Positions 30,651 to 39,095 of a stretch of DNA of 64,000 nucleotides are shown here, piece by piece; the stretch's first letter is position 1; the number at the start of each line of letters is the position of its first letter. A program made the position numbers and the translations under genes. The notes below the pieces were generated by a model. The model ran no database searches. It had not been told where the DNA came from and saw only the letters and a list, made by a program, of their open reading frames with translations. This stretch comes from Trinickia acidisoli (lineage in GTDB: Bacteria > Pseudomonadota > Gammaproteobacteria > Burkholderiales > Burkholderiaceae), in contig NZ_JAFLRG010000001.1 of assembly GCF_017315725.1 (NCBI RefSeq), positions 1,612,001-1,676,000 on the forward strand. Reading direction: 5' to 3'.

Positions 30651-31052
30651 CTACCAGCCCGGATAGTAGCCGGGGCCGTAGTAGCCCGGGCTGTAGTAGC
30701 TCATCCCCCAACCGCTGTTCCATCCGCCGTAATACCCGCCGACCGTCACTGGCGCCGAGTAGTAGTACGGCGCGTAATAGCGCGCCCAGGCATCGGCCGA
30801 CATCGCCTCGTTTTGCTCGTGCAGCACCTGTTTGTCGATTTCGGCGTAGCGCTTTTGCTCTTCGGGCGTGAGCGGATGCGCGCTCTCGGCGGCGCCGGGC
30901 TGGCCTGGTGCGAGACGACTCAGAACCGGCCCCGGCGGCGGGCAGACGACGCAGCCCGAGAGTGCCGCGGCGAAAGCGGCGCAGATGGCCGTGCTCGCGA
31001 TGCGGCGCGGTGATCGCGCGATCGACGTTAGCGGGCGAAGCAGTGCGTTCAT
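30651..31052 (-). CDS. small lipoprotein with Tyr/Gly-rich tail
   Basis: A 133-residue predicted lipoprotein: an Arg-rich N-terminus, a hydrophobic segment and a lipobox ALSGC (Cys at about residue 34). A soluble middle section (PLTPEEQKRYAEIDKQVL) is followed by a C-terminal 50 residues dominated by Tyr, Gly, Ser and Trp. I do not recognise a family. The ATG at 31052 gives the signal sequence; the open frame upstream to 31121 has no such feature. It is convergent with ftsB (31-bp gap) and lies 81 bp after hslO. Confidence 0.7.
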   Translation of the reverse strand: MNALLRPLTSIARSPRRIASTAICAAFAAALSGCVVCPPPGPVLSRLAPGQPGAAESAHPLTPEEQKRYAEIDKQVLHEQNEAMSADAWARYYAPYYYSAPVTVGGYYGGWNSGWGMSYYSPGYYGPGYYPGW

Positions 31053-31133
31053 GGATCGAACTCCGAGTATCTCGACAAACGAAGAGAGGGGGGCGGACCG
31101 TGGCGGGCGCACCTGGCACACTCGACGCGGGAT

Positions 31134-32084
31134 TCAGTGCCGTTGCGACTGCGCCGGCGCGACGCCGGCCGACACCTCGCTGGCCGCGAATAGCTGCGCG
31201 ACGTCGACGGGATCGAACTCGTAGCGTTGATTGCAGTATTCGCAGTGGATTTCCACTTGACCTTGCTCGACGATCACGCCGTCGACCTCGTCGCGCCCGA
31301 GCATCTTCAGCATCGAGCCGACGCGCTCGCGCGAGCAACTGCATTCGAAGCGCGTGAGCGTCGGGGCGAAGTGCTGCACGTTCTCTTGCCAGAACAGGCG
31401 CTTGAAGATGGTCTGCGGCTCTTCCTTGAGCAGTTCATCCTGCGAGAGCGTGCCGCCGAGCACGCAGATTCGCTCCCAGGTGTCCGCATCGTGCTCACCG
31501 CCGTGGGGGACGATGCCGCCGTCGCCGGGCAATTTTTGCAGCAACATGCCGACGGCGCGTTCGGTGTTCGCCGCGAGCCACAAACGCGTATCGAGCTGTT
31601 CGGAATGATGCATGTAGTGCTCGAGCACTTCGGCGATGGATTGCAGCGGGCCGTCGTGGCTGCTCAACGGCACGATGCCTTGATAGGGCTGCTGGCCGGG
31701 GACCTTGTTGTTCGGATCGAGCGTAATGACGCAGCGGCCGTGGCCGCTCGCGTTGAGCAGTTCGACGAACGACAGATTTTCGTTCAGCGTTGCGTCGAAC
31801 TCGCTCGAGATCTTTGCCGTCGCGCGCATCGTCAGCGCCGAATTGCATTGCACGACGAGCATCTTGATCGGCCCGTCGCCGAATATTTGCATGATCATCG
31901 TGCCGTCGAACTTCAGGTTCGCCGACAACAGCGCGCACGCGGCCATCATCTCGCCGAGGATGTCGCGTACGGCGGCGGGATATTGCCGTCGCGCGAGCAC
32001 TTCCTGCCACGTATTGCGCAGCGAAACGATCTCGCCGCGCACGGGCGCGGTGGCGAACATGAATTTTTGCAACTGGTCGTCCAC
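31134..32084 (-). CDS. hslO: redox-regulated holdase chaperone Hsp33
   Basis: A 316-residue chaperone that is activated by disulfide formation under oxidative stress and prevents protein aggregation. The C-terminal zinc switch shows CxC (ECSCSRERV) and CxxC (HCEYCNQRY), the four redox cysteines. The start is called at GTG 32084 (VDDQLQKFMFATAPVRGE) because AAGGA lies 6 bases upstream; the in-frame ATG at 32102 has no such site. It shares orientation with the gamma-carbonic-anhydrase gene upstream. Confidence 0.94.
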   Translation of the reverse strand: MDDQLQKFMFATAPVRGEIVSLRNTWQEVLARRQYPAAVRDILGEMMAACALLSANLKFDGTMIMQIFGDGPIKMLVVQCNSALTMRATAKISSEFDATLNENLSFVELLNASGHGRCVITLDPNNKVPGQQPYQGIVPLSSHDGPLQSIAEVLEHYMHHSEQLDTRLWLAANTERAVGMLLQKLPGDGGIVPHGGEHDADTWERICVLGGTLSQDELLKEEPQTIFKRLFWQENVQHFAPTLTRFECSCSRERVGSMLKMLGRDEVDGVIVEQGQVEIHCEYCNQRYEFDPVDVAQLFAASEVSAGVAPAQSQRH

Positions 32085-32140
32085 AACTCTTCCTTCAATC
32101 ATCGATGCCGCCGGCGCGGCCGGCGGCGAAGCGGTACACG

Positions 32141-32665
32141 TTAGCCGATCCGCACGACTCGTGCCTTGAATAGCTCACGGCGCGCCACGTAGCTTTCGGC
32201 GCTTTGCACGAGGTGTTCGACTTCCTCGTCCGTCAGTTCTCGGGCGACGCGGGCCGGCGAACCCAGAATCAACGACCGGTCGGGGAACGTCTTGTTTTCG
32301 GTGACGACACTGCCCGCGCCGACCAAACAATGACGGCCGATGACCGCGCCATTCAAGATCACCGCTTGTATGCCCACGAGCGATCCGTCGCCGATCGTGC
32401 AGCCGTGCAGCATCGCTTGGTGCCCGACCGTCACGCCGCGGCCGATGGACAGCGGGCGGCCGGGATCGGTATGGAGCACTGCGTTTTCTTGGACGTTGCT
32501 GCTCGAGCTGATTGTGATCGGTTCGTTGTCGCCTCGGATGGCGGCGCCGAACCAGACGCTCGCATTCTCTTCGAGCGTGACTTTGCCGATGATCGCGGCG
32601 GTGTCGGCCACGAAAACGCTTTCGTGAATCGTCGGGGCGTGTTCTCCCAGCTTGTAGATCGGCAC
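32141..32665 (-). CDS. gamma-carbonic-anhydrase/PaaY-like hexapeptide-repeat protein
   Basis: A 174-residue left-handed beta-helix protein of the gamma-carbonic-anhydrase-like family (YrdA/PaaY). It contains the repeats characteristic of the fold and histidines of the zinc site in LHTDPGRP, GHQAMLHGC and the RGDNEPI segment. The start is GTG 32665 (VPIYKLGEHAPTIHE), with AAAGGAG immediately upstream; the longer open frame to 32830 is not family-like. Carbonic anhydrase activity is not assured; some members are thioesterases. Confidence 0.88.
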   Translation of the reverse strand: MPIYKLGEHAPTIHESVFVADTAAIIGKVTLEENASVWFGAAIRGDNEPITISSSSNVQENAVLHTDPGRPLSIGRGVTVGHQAMLHGCTIGDGSLVGIQAVILNGAVIGRHCLVGAGSVVTENKTFPDRSLILGSPARVARELTDEEVEHLVQSAESYVARRELFKARVVRIG

Positions 32666-32848
32666 AATGTCTCCTTTGGGCGAGCGGGGCACGGTCGGCC
32701 GGTACAATGCCGCGGCATCGGGGCGCGGCCACGCGCGCGTGTCGAATCGCATATTGTAAACGGTCCGCTCGCAAGACGCGGCGAGGCGGGGGCCCACCGC
32801 GTGCATCGGCCGCCGCTTTTCGTTCCGCATGCTGTTTGTTCCCTATCG

Positions 32849-33724
32849 ATGAATTTGCCTCGACCCAACCCGATTTCCATGCACGATCCCGCTTGCAGCA
32901 TGCGCCATGCGGCGTTGGCGGCGTTGCGCGAGCGTGAGCCGGGTCCCAAAGCCGCCGCCGTCAACGCCTTGCATGCCCGTTATTTGGCCGGCGGGGCGCC
33001 GTGTCAGGCCGATGCCGTCATCGGCGAGCCGCCCGACCTACCGGGCCGTCCCGCCCGTCCCGCGCTCGTCGAGCCGAGACTGTTGCGCCATCGCGGCATG
33101 CAAACCGAGAAGGGGCGCGCCGTTTTGCTGCATGCGCTCGCGCATATCGAATTCAATGCGGTCAATTTGGCGCTCGATGCCGTCTGGCGATTTCCGGGTA
33201 TGCCCGAAACGTTCTACGCCGACTGGTTGCGCGTCGCCGCCGAGGAGGCGCATCACTTCGCGCTGCTGCAAGCGCGCTTGGGCGAGTTCGGTCATGCTTA
33301 CGGCGACTTTCCCGCTCACGACGGCCTGTGGGACATGTGTGCGCGCACGCGCGACGACGTCCTCGCCCGCATGGCGCTCGTGCCGCGCACGCTGGAGGCG
33401 CGCGGGCTGGACGCCTCGCCGCCGATTCGTGCACGCCTCATGCAAGCCGGCGATGCGGCATCGGCGGCGATCCTCGACGTGATTTTGCGCGACGAGATCG
33501 GGCACGTGCGCATCGGCAACCGATGGTTTCGGCATTTATGCGATCAGCGGGCACTCGAACCGCACGAAACGTACGCGCGACTTGCCGAGCAGTATCGTGC
33601 GCCGCGGCTGCGTGGACCGTTCAACTTCGACGCGCGGCGCGACGCAGGCTTCGACGAGGAAGAACTCGCGGCCCTGGCAGCGCATCCGGAGAGCGGCGAG
33701 CCGGTAGCGGGCGATAAGGGCTGA
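32849..33724 (+). CDS. DUF455 ferritin-like protein
   Basis: A 291-residue protein with a ferritin-like four-helix bundle. Candidate di-iron ligands lie in AHIEFNAVNLALD, AAEEAHHFALL and LRDEIGHVRIGNRWF, the pattern of the DUF455 family (related to MiaE-type diiron enzymes). The start at 32849 (MNLPRPNPIS) follows no clear Shine-Dalgarno; an ATG at 32879 is an alternative. It is divergent from the gamma-carbonic-anhydrase gene across a 183-bp gap. The substrate is unknown. Confidence 0.8.
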   Translation: MNLPRPNPISMHDPACSMRHAALAALREREPGPKAAAVNALHARYLAGGAPCQADAVIGEPPDLPGRPARPALVEPRLLRHRGMQTEKGRAVLLHALAHIEFNAVNLALDAVWRFPGMPETFYADWLRVAAEEAHHFALLQARLGEFGHAYGDFPAHDGLWDMCARTRDDVLARMALVPRTLEARGLDASPPIRARLMQAGDAASAAILDVILRDEIGHVRIGNRWFRHLCDQRALEPHETYARLAEQYRAPRLRGPFNFDARRDAGFDEEELAALAAHPESGEPVAGDKG

Positions 33725-33873
33725 CACGGGACACATAGCCGCGCCGTGCGGGTGCGGTGTCCCAGTCGAGGCGAGTGCCTAACGGATAGCGCACACGGTG
33801 GCGGCCAAACCGTCGATACGCCGATATAATCGAACGACCATTCTTTTTTTGGCGAGACTCGCCGACATTCAAA

Positions 33874-34758
33874 ATGAACAACCCGCAATCCGATTTCGTC
33901 ACCGTGCGCGGCGTCAAGCTGCACGTGCGCCTTTGGGGAAGCCCCGATGCACCGACACTTTTCATGCTGCACGGCTGGATGGACGTTTCCGCATCGTTTC
34001 AGTTCGTCGTCGACGCGCTCGGCGGAGATTGGCAGGTCATTGCGCCCGATGCGCGCGGGTTCGGGCTGTCCGATTGGCCCGTCGCCGAGCATGGCGGCGG
34101 CCACTACTGGTTTTACGACTATCTGAGCGATCTCGAAGCGCTGCTCGATCACTATGCGCCGACCGGACAGGTCAATCTCGTCGGGCACAGCATGGGGGCG
34201 AACGTCGTGTGTTTGTATGCGGGCGCGCGGCCCGAGCGCGTCCGGCGTGTCGTCGACCTGGAAGGATTCGGCCTCGCGCCGGCGCGCCCGAGCGAATGGC
34301 CGCGTCGGCTGGCGACGTGGCTCGACGACATCCGCGAACCCGCCAGCCTGAAAACGTACGCGACGTTCGACGAGGTCGCCGCGCGCCTCGTCAAGACCAA
34401 TCCGCGGCTGACTCCGGAGCGCGCACGGTTCCTGGCCCGGCACTGGGCCAAGCGTGGCGACGACGGCCGCTACATGCTGCTGGCCGATCCGGCGCACAAG
34501 CATTACGGGCCGCTGCTATATCGCCTCGACGAAGTGATGGCCGTCTGGTCGACCGTCACCGCGAAGGTCCTGCACGTGGAGGCCGTGGCCTCACCGACGT
34601 TGGCGATGCTGGCGGGGGCGATCCCGCTGACCGAATACAAGGCGCGCTTCACGGCGTTTCCCGACTGGCGCGAAAAGCTCATCGAAGATGCCGGCCACAT
34701 GGTCCATCACGATCAGCCCGAGCAGGTGGCTGCGCTCATCGAGGCGTTTTGTGCATGA
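33874..34758 (+). CDS. alpha/beta hydrolase
   Basis: A 294-residue alpha/beta-hydrolase with an HGWMD oxyanion segment (about residues 32-36), a nucleophile elbow GHSMGA (about 107-112) and a C-terminal catalytic His in DAGHMVHHDQPE. It resembles epoxide-hydrolase/haloalkane-dehalogenase-like esterases, but the substrate cannot be predicted. A TATAAT at 33825-33830 lies 43 bp upstream. It is unrelated in detail to the hydrolase at 25337. Confidence 0.88.
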   Translation: MNNPQSDFVTVRGVKLHVRLWGSPDAPTLFMLHGWMDVSASFQFVVDALGGDWQVIAPDARGFGLSDWPVAEHGGGHYWFYDYLSDLEALLDHYAPTGQVNLVGHSMGANVVCLYAGARPERVRRVVDLEGFGLAPARPSEWPRRLATWLDDIREPASLKTYATFDEVAARLVKTNPRLTPERARFLARHWAKRGDDGRYMLLADPAHKHYGPLLYRLDEVMAVWSTVTAKVLHVEAVASPTLAMLAGAIPLTEYKARFTAFPDWREKLIEDAGHMVHHDQPEQVAALIEAFCA

Positions 34759-34927
34759 TTGACGCCGGCGTGAGCGGCCGCTGAGCGAACGGGCGCGCGA
34801 ACGATGCCGCCCCCGCGCCGGGCTCGGGCTGTCGCGCTCACGCGAAACCCGGCGTTTTGGCCGAACGGCTTAGCCGCTTATTTCGGGGGTTCCGGGTAAA
34901 ATAGAAAGATCACTCGATCCCGATAGT

Positions 34928-35758
34928 ATGAACGCCGATCTCCATTGTCATTCGACCGTTTCCGACGGCCGGCTTGCGCCCGCCGACGTCGCGCGCCGTG
35001 CGCATGCGGGCGGCGTCACGCTCTGGGCGCTGACCGATCACGACGAAGTGGCAGGGCAGGCCGAAGCACGCGGCGAAGCCGAGGCGCTCGGCATGCGCTA
35101 CGTGAACGGCGTGGAGATTTCGGTCACATGGGCTTCGCGCACGGTGCACATCGTCGGGCTCGGCATCGATCCGGCGTGCGAGGCGCTCGTCGCCGGGCTC
35201 TACGCGACGCGCAATGGGCGGGCGGCGCGCGCCCAGGCGATGAGCGATGCGCTCGCGGCGCAGGGCGTGGCCGGTGCCTATGAGGGCGCGTTGCGCTACG
35301 TATCGAACCCCGATCTCATTTCTCGCACGCACTTCGCGCGTTTTCTCGTGGAAATGGGTTACGCGGCGTCGACGGCCGATGTTTTCGAGCGCTATCTCGG
35401 CGAGGGCAAGCCCGGTTATGTGCCTCACCGGTGGTCCTCGCTCGAGAACGCGGTCGGATGGATTCGAGGCGCCGGCGGCGTGGCCGTCGTAGCGCACCCG
35501 GGCCGCTACAAGTACACCCCGCTCGAGTTCGATGCGCTATTCGGCCGGTTTCTCGACCTAGGTGGGAAGGCGATCGAGGTGGTGACGGGCAGCCATATGC
35601 CCGACCAGTACCGCGAATACGCGGACGTAGCCCGCCGCTTCGGTTTCGAGGCGTCGCGCGGCTCGGATTTCCACGCGCCCGGAGAGGGGCGCACCGAACT
35701 CGGCAAACTGCCGCCGCTGCCGTCCGATCTCACACCGGTTTGGGAGCGCTGGCTCTAG
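34928..35758 (+). CDS. rnm: PHP-domain phosphatase/5'-3' exonuclease (RNase AM type)
   Basis: A 276-residue PHP-superfamily enzyme. The N-terminus DLHCHSTVSDG provides the first metal ligands, followed by LTDHDEV, an EIS segment, AHPGRY near residue 191 and the terminal GSDFHAPGE. This matches the YciV/RNase AM group, which hydrolyses 3',5'-nucleoside bisphosphates and trims RNA 5' ends. Its neighbour yciO is the same as in E. coli (yciV-yciO), supporting the call. Confidence 0.88.
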   Translation: MNADLHCHSTVSDGRLAPADVARRAHAGGVTLWALTDHDEVAGQAEARGEAEALGMRYVNGVEISVTWASRTVHIVGLGIDPACEALVAGLYATRNGRAARAQAMSDALAAQGVAGAYEGALRYVSNPDLISRTHFARFLVEMGYAASTADVFERYLGEGKPGYVPHRWSSLENAVGWIRGAGGVAVVAHPGRYKYTPLEFDALFGRFLDLGGKAIEVVTGSHMPDQYREYADVARRFGFEASRGSDFHAPGEGRTELGKLPPLPSDLTPVWERWL

Positions 35759-35841
35759 CGTCCACGCCGAAATCGCGTGTCATGCCCGGCGACGCCTGCG
35801 ATAGGCGTCGTCGTTTCCGCCGGCCCATCGACTGCTCGCTC

Positions 35842-36474
35842 ATGTCCCAATTCTTCAGGATTCACCCCGACAATCCGCAGCCGCGCCTGATCTCGCAGGC
35901 CATCCAGATCGTGAAGGACGGCGGCGTGATTGCGCTGCCTACCGATTCCAGCTACGCGCTCGCGTGCCGGCTCGACGACAAGGACGCCGTGACGCGCTTG
36001 CGCCACGTTCGCGGGCTCGACGAGCGGCAGCATTTGTCGCTGCTCGTGCGCGACTTGTCGGAGTTGGCGACGTTCGCCATGGTCGACAACCGGCAGTTTC
36101 GGCTCATCAAGTCCGTCACGCCGGGGCCGTACGTTTTCATTCTGCTCGCGACGAAGGAAGTGCCGCGGCGGCTCTCGCATCCATCGCGCAAGACGATCGG
36201 CCTGCGCGTGCCCGAGCATGCGATCACGCTCGCGCTGCTCGAGGCGCTCGGCGAGCCGCTGATTGCGACGACGCTGATTCTGCCTTCGGAGGAAGAACCG
36301 CTGAACGATCCCGAGGAAATCCGTTCGCGTCTCGAAAAGCAAATCGATCTCGTCATCGACAGTGGGGCGTGCCGGCGCGAGCCGTCTACCGTCGTGGATC
36401 TAACCGGTGAGGAGCCTGTGCTCGTGCGTGCGGGACGCGGCGCGCTCGAACCGTTCGGCCTTGCCGCGTCGTAG
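35842..36474 (+). CDS. yciO: YciO/YrdC/Sua5-family protein
   Basis: A 210-residue protein with the YrdC fold, which binds RNA and nucleotide. It opens MSQFFRIHPDNPQPRLI and contains the KxR-type segment LIKSVTPGPYVFIL. The YciO subgroup is distinct from TsaC and is not known to be the essential threonylcarbamoyladenosine synthase; its role is unsettled. It follows the PHP gene by 83 bp. Confidence 0.9.
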   Translation: MSQFFRIHPDNPQPRLISQAIQIVKDGGVIALPTDSSYALACRLDDKDAVTRLRHVRGLDERQHLSLLVRDLSELATFAMVDNRQFRLIKSVTPGPYVFILLATKEVPRRLSHPSRKTIGLRVPEHAITLALLEALGEPLIATTLILPSEEEPLNDPEEIRSRLEKQIDLVIDSGACRREPSTVVDLTGEEPVLVRAGRGALEPFGLAAS

Positions 36475-36510
36475 CCGCATTCGCGGCGCGGGGCGGGCCC
36501 GGCCGCTTGT

Positions 36511-36516
36511 TACAAT
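36511..36516 (+). promoter_or_regulatory. -10 box 6 bp before the site-2 protease start
   Basis: TACAAT ends 6 bases before the ATG at 36523. Transcription from it would begin at about the A of the ATG, giving a leaderless mRNA; no Shine-Dalgarno is visible. The -35 is poor. Confidence 0.35.
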
Positions 36517-36522
36517 ACGTTC

Positions 36523-37188
36523 ATGAATCCCTCCTTGATCCAGACGATCGTCGTCTACGCGCTGCCGGTGATCTTCGCGATCACGCTGCACGAGGCCGCG
36601 CATGGCTATGTCGCCCGCCTGCTCGGCGACAACACCGCCTACATGATGGGACGCGTCTCGTTCAACCCGATGCGCCACATCGATCCGCTCGGCACGATCG
36701 CGATCCCGTTGCTGCTCTATTTCGTGACGGGCGGAGCGTTCATGTTCGGCTATGCCAAGCCTGTTCCCGTGGCGTTTCGCAATCTGCGCAATCCGCGCTG
36801 GGGCACGTTTTGGGTCGCACTGGCCGGCCCGCTATGCAACTTCATCCAGGCGTTGCTCTGGGGCATCGTCGGCTTGGTGCTTGCAAGGCTTGGCATCGAC
36901 GAGCCGTTTTTCACGCGGATGGCCGGCGCGGGCATCATCGTCAATCTCGTGCTCTTCGTATTGAACCTCTTTCCGTTGCCGCCGCTCGACGGCGGGCGTG
37001 TGCTCACTGCGCTGCTGCCGCCGCGGCCGGCGATTGCGCTCGCTCGCCTCGAGCCGTACGGTTTTTTCATCGTGATGGCGCTCGTAATGACGGGCATCCT
37101 GACGAAGCTTTGGCTGCGCCCGTTGGTTTCGATCAGCTACGATGCCGTGACGACCATCCTGACTCCTCTTGCTTTGCTTCTCAACTGA
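36523..37188 (+). CDS. site-2 protease family (M50) membrane metalloprotease
   Basis: A 221-residue multi-pass membrane protein. The zinc motif HEAAH (about residues 23-27) lies in the first membrane segment, and the second active-site motif, NLFPLPPLDGGRVL, carries the conserved DG. Family members cleave substrates inside the membrane, but this short type (Rip/SpoIVFB-like) has unknown substrates in proteobacteria. The stop is 4 bp before trpS, so the two are probably co-transcribed. Confidence 0.88.
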   Translation: MNPSLIQTIVVYALPVIFAITLHEAAHGYVARLLGDNTAYMMGRVSFNPMRHIDPLGTIAIPLLLYFVTGGAFMFGYAKPVPVAFRNLRNPRWGTFWVALAGPLCNFIQALLWGIVGLVLARLGIDEPFFTRMAGAGIIVNLVLFVLNLFPLPPLDGGRVLTALLPPRPAIALARLEPYGFFIVMALVMTGILTKLWLRPLVSISYDAVTTILTPLALLLN

Positions 37189-37192
37189 CACC

Positions 37193-38395
37193 ATGTTTCC
37201 AGACCGCATCTTCTCCGGCATGCGCCCGACAGGGTCGCTTCATCTTGGCCACTATCACGGCGTGCTCAAGAACTGGGTCCGGCTTCAGTCGGAATATCCA
37301 TGCTTCTTTTGCGTCGTCGATTGGCACGCGCTGACGACGCACTACGAGACGCCGGAGGTCATCGAAAAGAACGTCTGGGAAGTGCTGATCGATTGGCTAG
37401 CGTCGGGTATCGATCCGGCGCAGGCAACACTGTTCATTCAGAGCCGCGTGCCCGAGCATGCCGAACTCTCGCTGCTGCTCGGCATGAGCGCGCCGCTCGG
37501 CTGGCTCGAGCGCGTGCCGACCTACAAAGAGCAGATCGAGAAGCTCAAGGACAAGGATCTGTCGACATACGGCTTCCTCGGCTATCCCGTGTTGATGGCC
37601 GCCGATATCCTGCTCTACCGTGCGTCGCTCGTGCCCGTCGGGGAGGATCAAGTGCCGCACGTCGAAATGACGCGTGAAATCGCGCGCCGTTTCAATTACT
37701 TGTACGGACGCGAGCCGGGCTTCGACGAGAAGGCGCTGGACGCCGCGAAAAAGCTCGGCGGCAAACGTGCGAAGCTCTATCACGAGTTGCGCAATGCGTA
37801 TCAGCAGGAAGGCGATGACGAAGCGCTCGAGCAGGCGCGCGCAATGCTGCAGGAATCGCAGAGCTTGTCGATGAGCGACCGCGAGCGGCTGTTCGGCTAT
37901 CTCGAAGGTTCGCGCAAGATCATTCTCGTCGAGCCGCAGGTGCTGCTGACGAAGGCTTCGCGCATGCCGGGCCTCGACGGGCAGAAGATGTCGAAGTCGT
38001 ACGGCAATACGATAGGCCTGCGCGAAGATGCCGAGACGATCACGAAGAAGGTCCGCACGATGCCGACCGATCCCGCGCGCGTGCGCCGCACCGACCCAGG
38101 CGATCCGGACAAGTGCCCTGTCTGGCAACTGCATCAGGTCTACACCGACGAAGCGACGCACGACTGGGTGCAAAAGGGCTGCCGTTCCGCGGGGATCGGC
38201 TGTCTCGAATGCAAGCAGCCCGTCATCGAAGGGATATTGCGCGAGCAGCAACCGATGCTCGAGCGCGCGCAAAAGTACATGGACGATCCCTCGCTGCTTC
38301 GCGCGATCGTCGCCGACGGCTGCGACAAGGCGCGCAAGTTCGCGACGGAGACGATGCGCGACGTGCGCGAGGCGATGGGGCTGTCGTACTCATGA
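37193..38395 (+). CDS. trpS: tryptophanyl-tRNA synthetase
   Basis: A 400-residue class I synthetase. The HIGH-type motif reads SLHLGHYHG (about residues 14-22) and the KMSKS loop is GQKMSKSYGN (about 262-271). It is about 65 residues longer than E. coli TrpS because of an insert and C-terminal extension with a CxxxxC..C region (CRSAGIGCLECKQP) typical of the beta-proteobacterial long form. It starts at ATG 37193, directly after the protease. Confidence 0.96.
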   Translation: MFPDRIFSGMRPTGSLHLGHYHGVLKNWVRLQSEYPCFFCVVDWHALTTHYETPEVIEKNVWEVLIDWLASGIDPAQATLFIQSRVPEHAELSLLLGMSAPLGWLERVPTYKEQIEKLKDKDLSTYGFLGYPVLMAADILLYRASLVPVGEDQVPHVEMTREIARRFNYLYGREPGFDEKALDAAKKLGGKRAKLYHELRNAYQQEGDDEALEQARAMLQESQSLSMSDRERLFGYLEGSRKIILVEPQVLLTKASRMPGLDGQKMSKSYGNTIGLREDAETITKKVRTMPTDPARVRRTDPGDPDKCPVWQLHQVYTDEATHDWVQKGCRSAGIGCLECKQPVIEGILREQQPMLERAQKYMDDPSLLRAIVADGCDKARKFATETMRDVREAMGLSYS

Positions 38396-38432
38396 TCGTC
38401 ACGCGTTGCCGCCAAGGCGGGGGCGGGCCGCG

Positions 38433-39053
38433 ATGACGGGCCCGCGCGCCGCCGCCGCGGGCGTGCTCGTGGACGGTGCCGGAGAGCCGTCGCCGTGGAT
38501 CGTGCGCTGGGCCCATCTGCTCGCGCCGGGCGGTCCGGTGCTCGACGTCGCGGCGGGCAGTGGTCGTCACGCACGCTGGCTCTCCGCGCGCGGGCATCCC
38601 GTCGTGGCAATCGAGCGCGCGGAAGCGGCGCTCGCGGCGCTGGGCGGCATCGAGGGCGTCGAGTCCGTGTCGGCCGATCTGGAAGATGGCAGCCCTTGGC
38701 CTCTGCCTGACACGCAGCGCTTTGCCGCCGTCGTCGTCACGAATTACCTTCATCGTCCGCTGCTGCCGCGGCTCGTGAGGACGTTGGCGCCGGGTGGCAT
38801 TTTGTTGTATGAAACGTTCACATGCGGCAACGAGACGGTCGGCAAGCCGTCGAATCCGGCGTTTTTACTGGCGCCGGGCGAATTGCTCGAGGCCGTGCGC
38901 GGCCGCCTCGTCGTCGTGGCTTTCGAAGACGGTTACGAAGCCGCTCCGCGGCCCGCTTTCGTCCAACGGATATGCGCTGTCCTGCCCGCCCAGCCGCCTG
39001 CGTCGATCGCGGCGGAGGGCGCTGCGATCGCGCGTTACGATTTGGCCGGCTAA
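38433..39053 (+). CDS. SAM-dependent methyltransferase, class I
   Basis: A 206-residue methyltransferase. Motif I is VLDVAAGSGRHARWL (about residues 31-45), and a motif II-like acidic segment (ADLEDG) and a GGILLYETF strand follow. It resembles TehB-type small methyltransferases, but the substrate cannot be assigned. It begins 37 bp after trpS. The N-terminal 20 residues are Ala/Pro-rich; the start position is not firmly fixed. Confidence 0.85.
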   Translation: MTGPRAAAAGVLVDGAGEPSPWIVRWAHLLAPGGPVLDVAAGSGRHARWLSARGHPVVAIERAEAALAALGGIEGVESVSADLEDGSPWPLPDTQRFAAVVVTNYLHRPLLPRLVRTLAPGGILLYETFTCGNETVGKPSNPAFLLAPGELLEAVRGRLVVVAFEDGYEAAPRPAFVQRICAVLPAQPPASIAAEGAAIARYDLAG

Positions 39054-39058
39054 TCCGC

Positions 39059-39064
39059 TACAAT
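39059..39064 (+). promoter_or_regulatory. candidate -10 box of the dapA operon
   Basis: TACAAT lies 31 bp before the dapA ATG, with TTACGA 18 bp upstream as a possible -35. It falls inside or just after the methyltransferase stop. The -35 match is weak. Confidence 0.4.
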
Positions 39065-39095
39065 CGCGCTTTCACGTTTGAATTCATGGCGTTTC

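Noticed and set aside
32666..32848. TACAAT-like boxes in both directions between the gamma-carbonic-anhydrase and DUF455 genes
   Set aside because: No acceptable -35 elements accompany them, so I did not list them as promoters.
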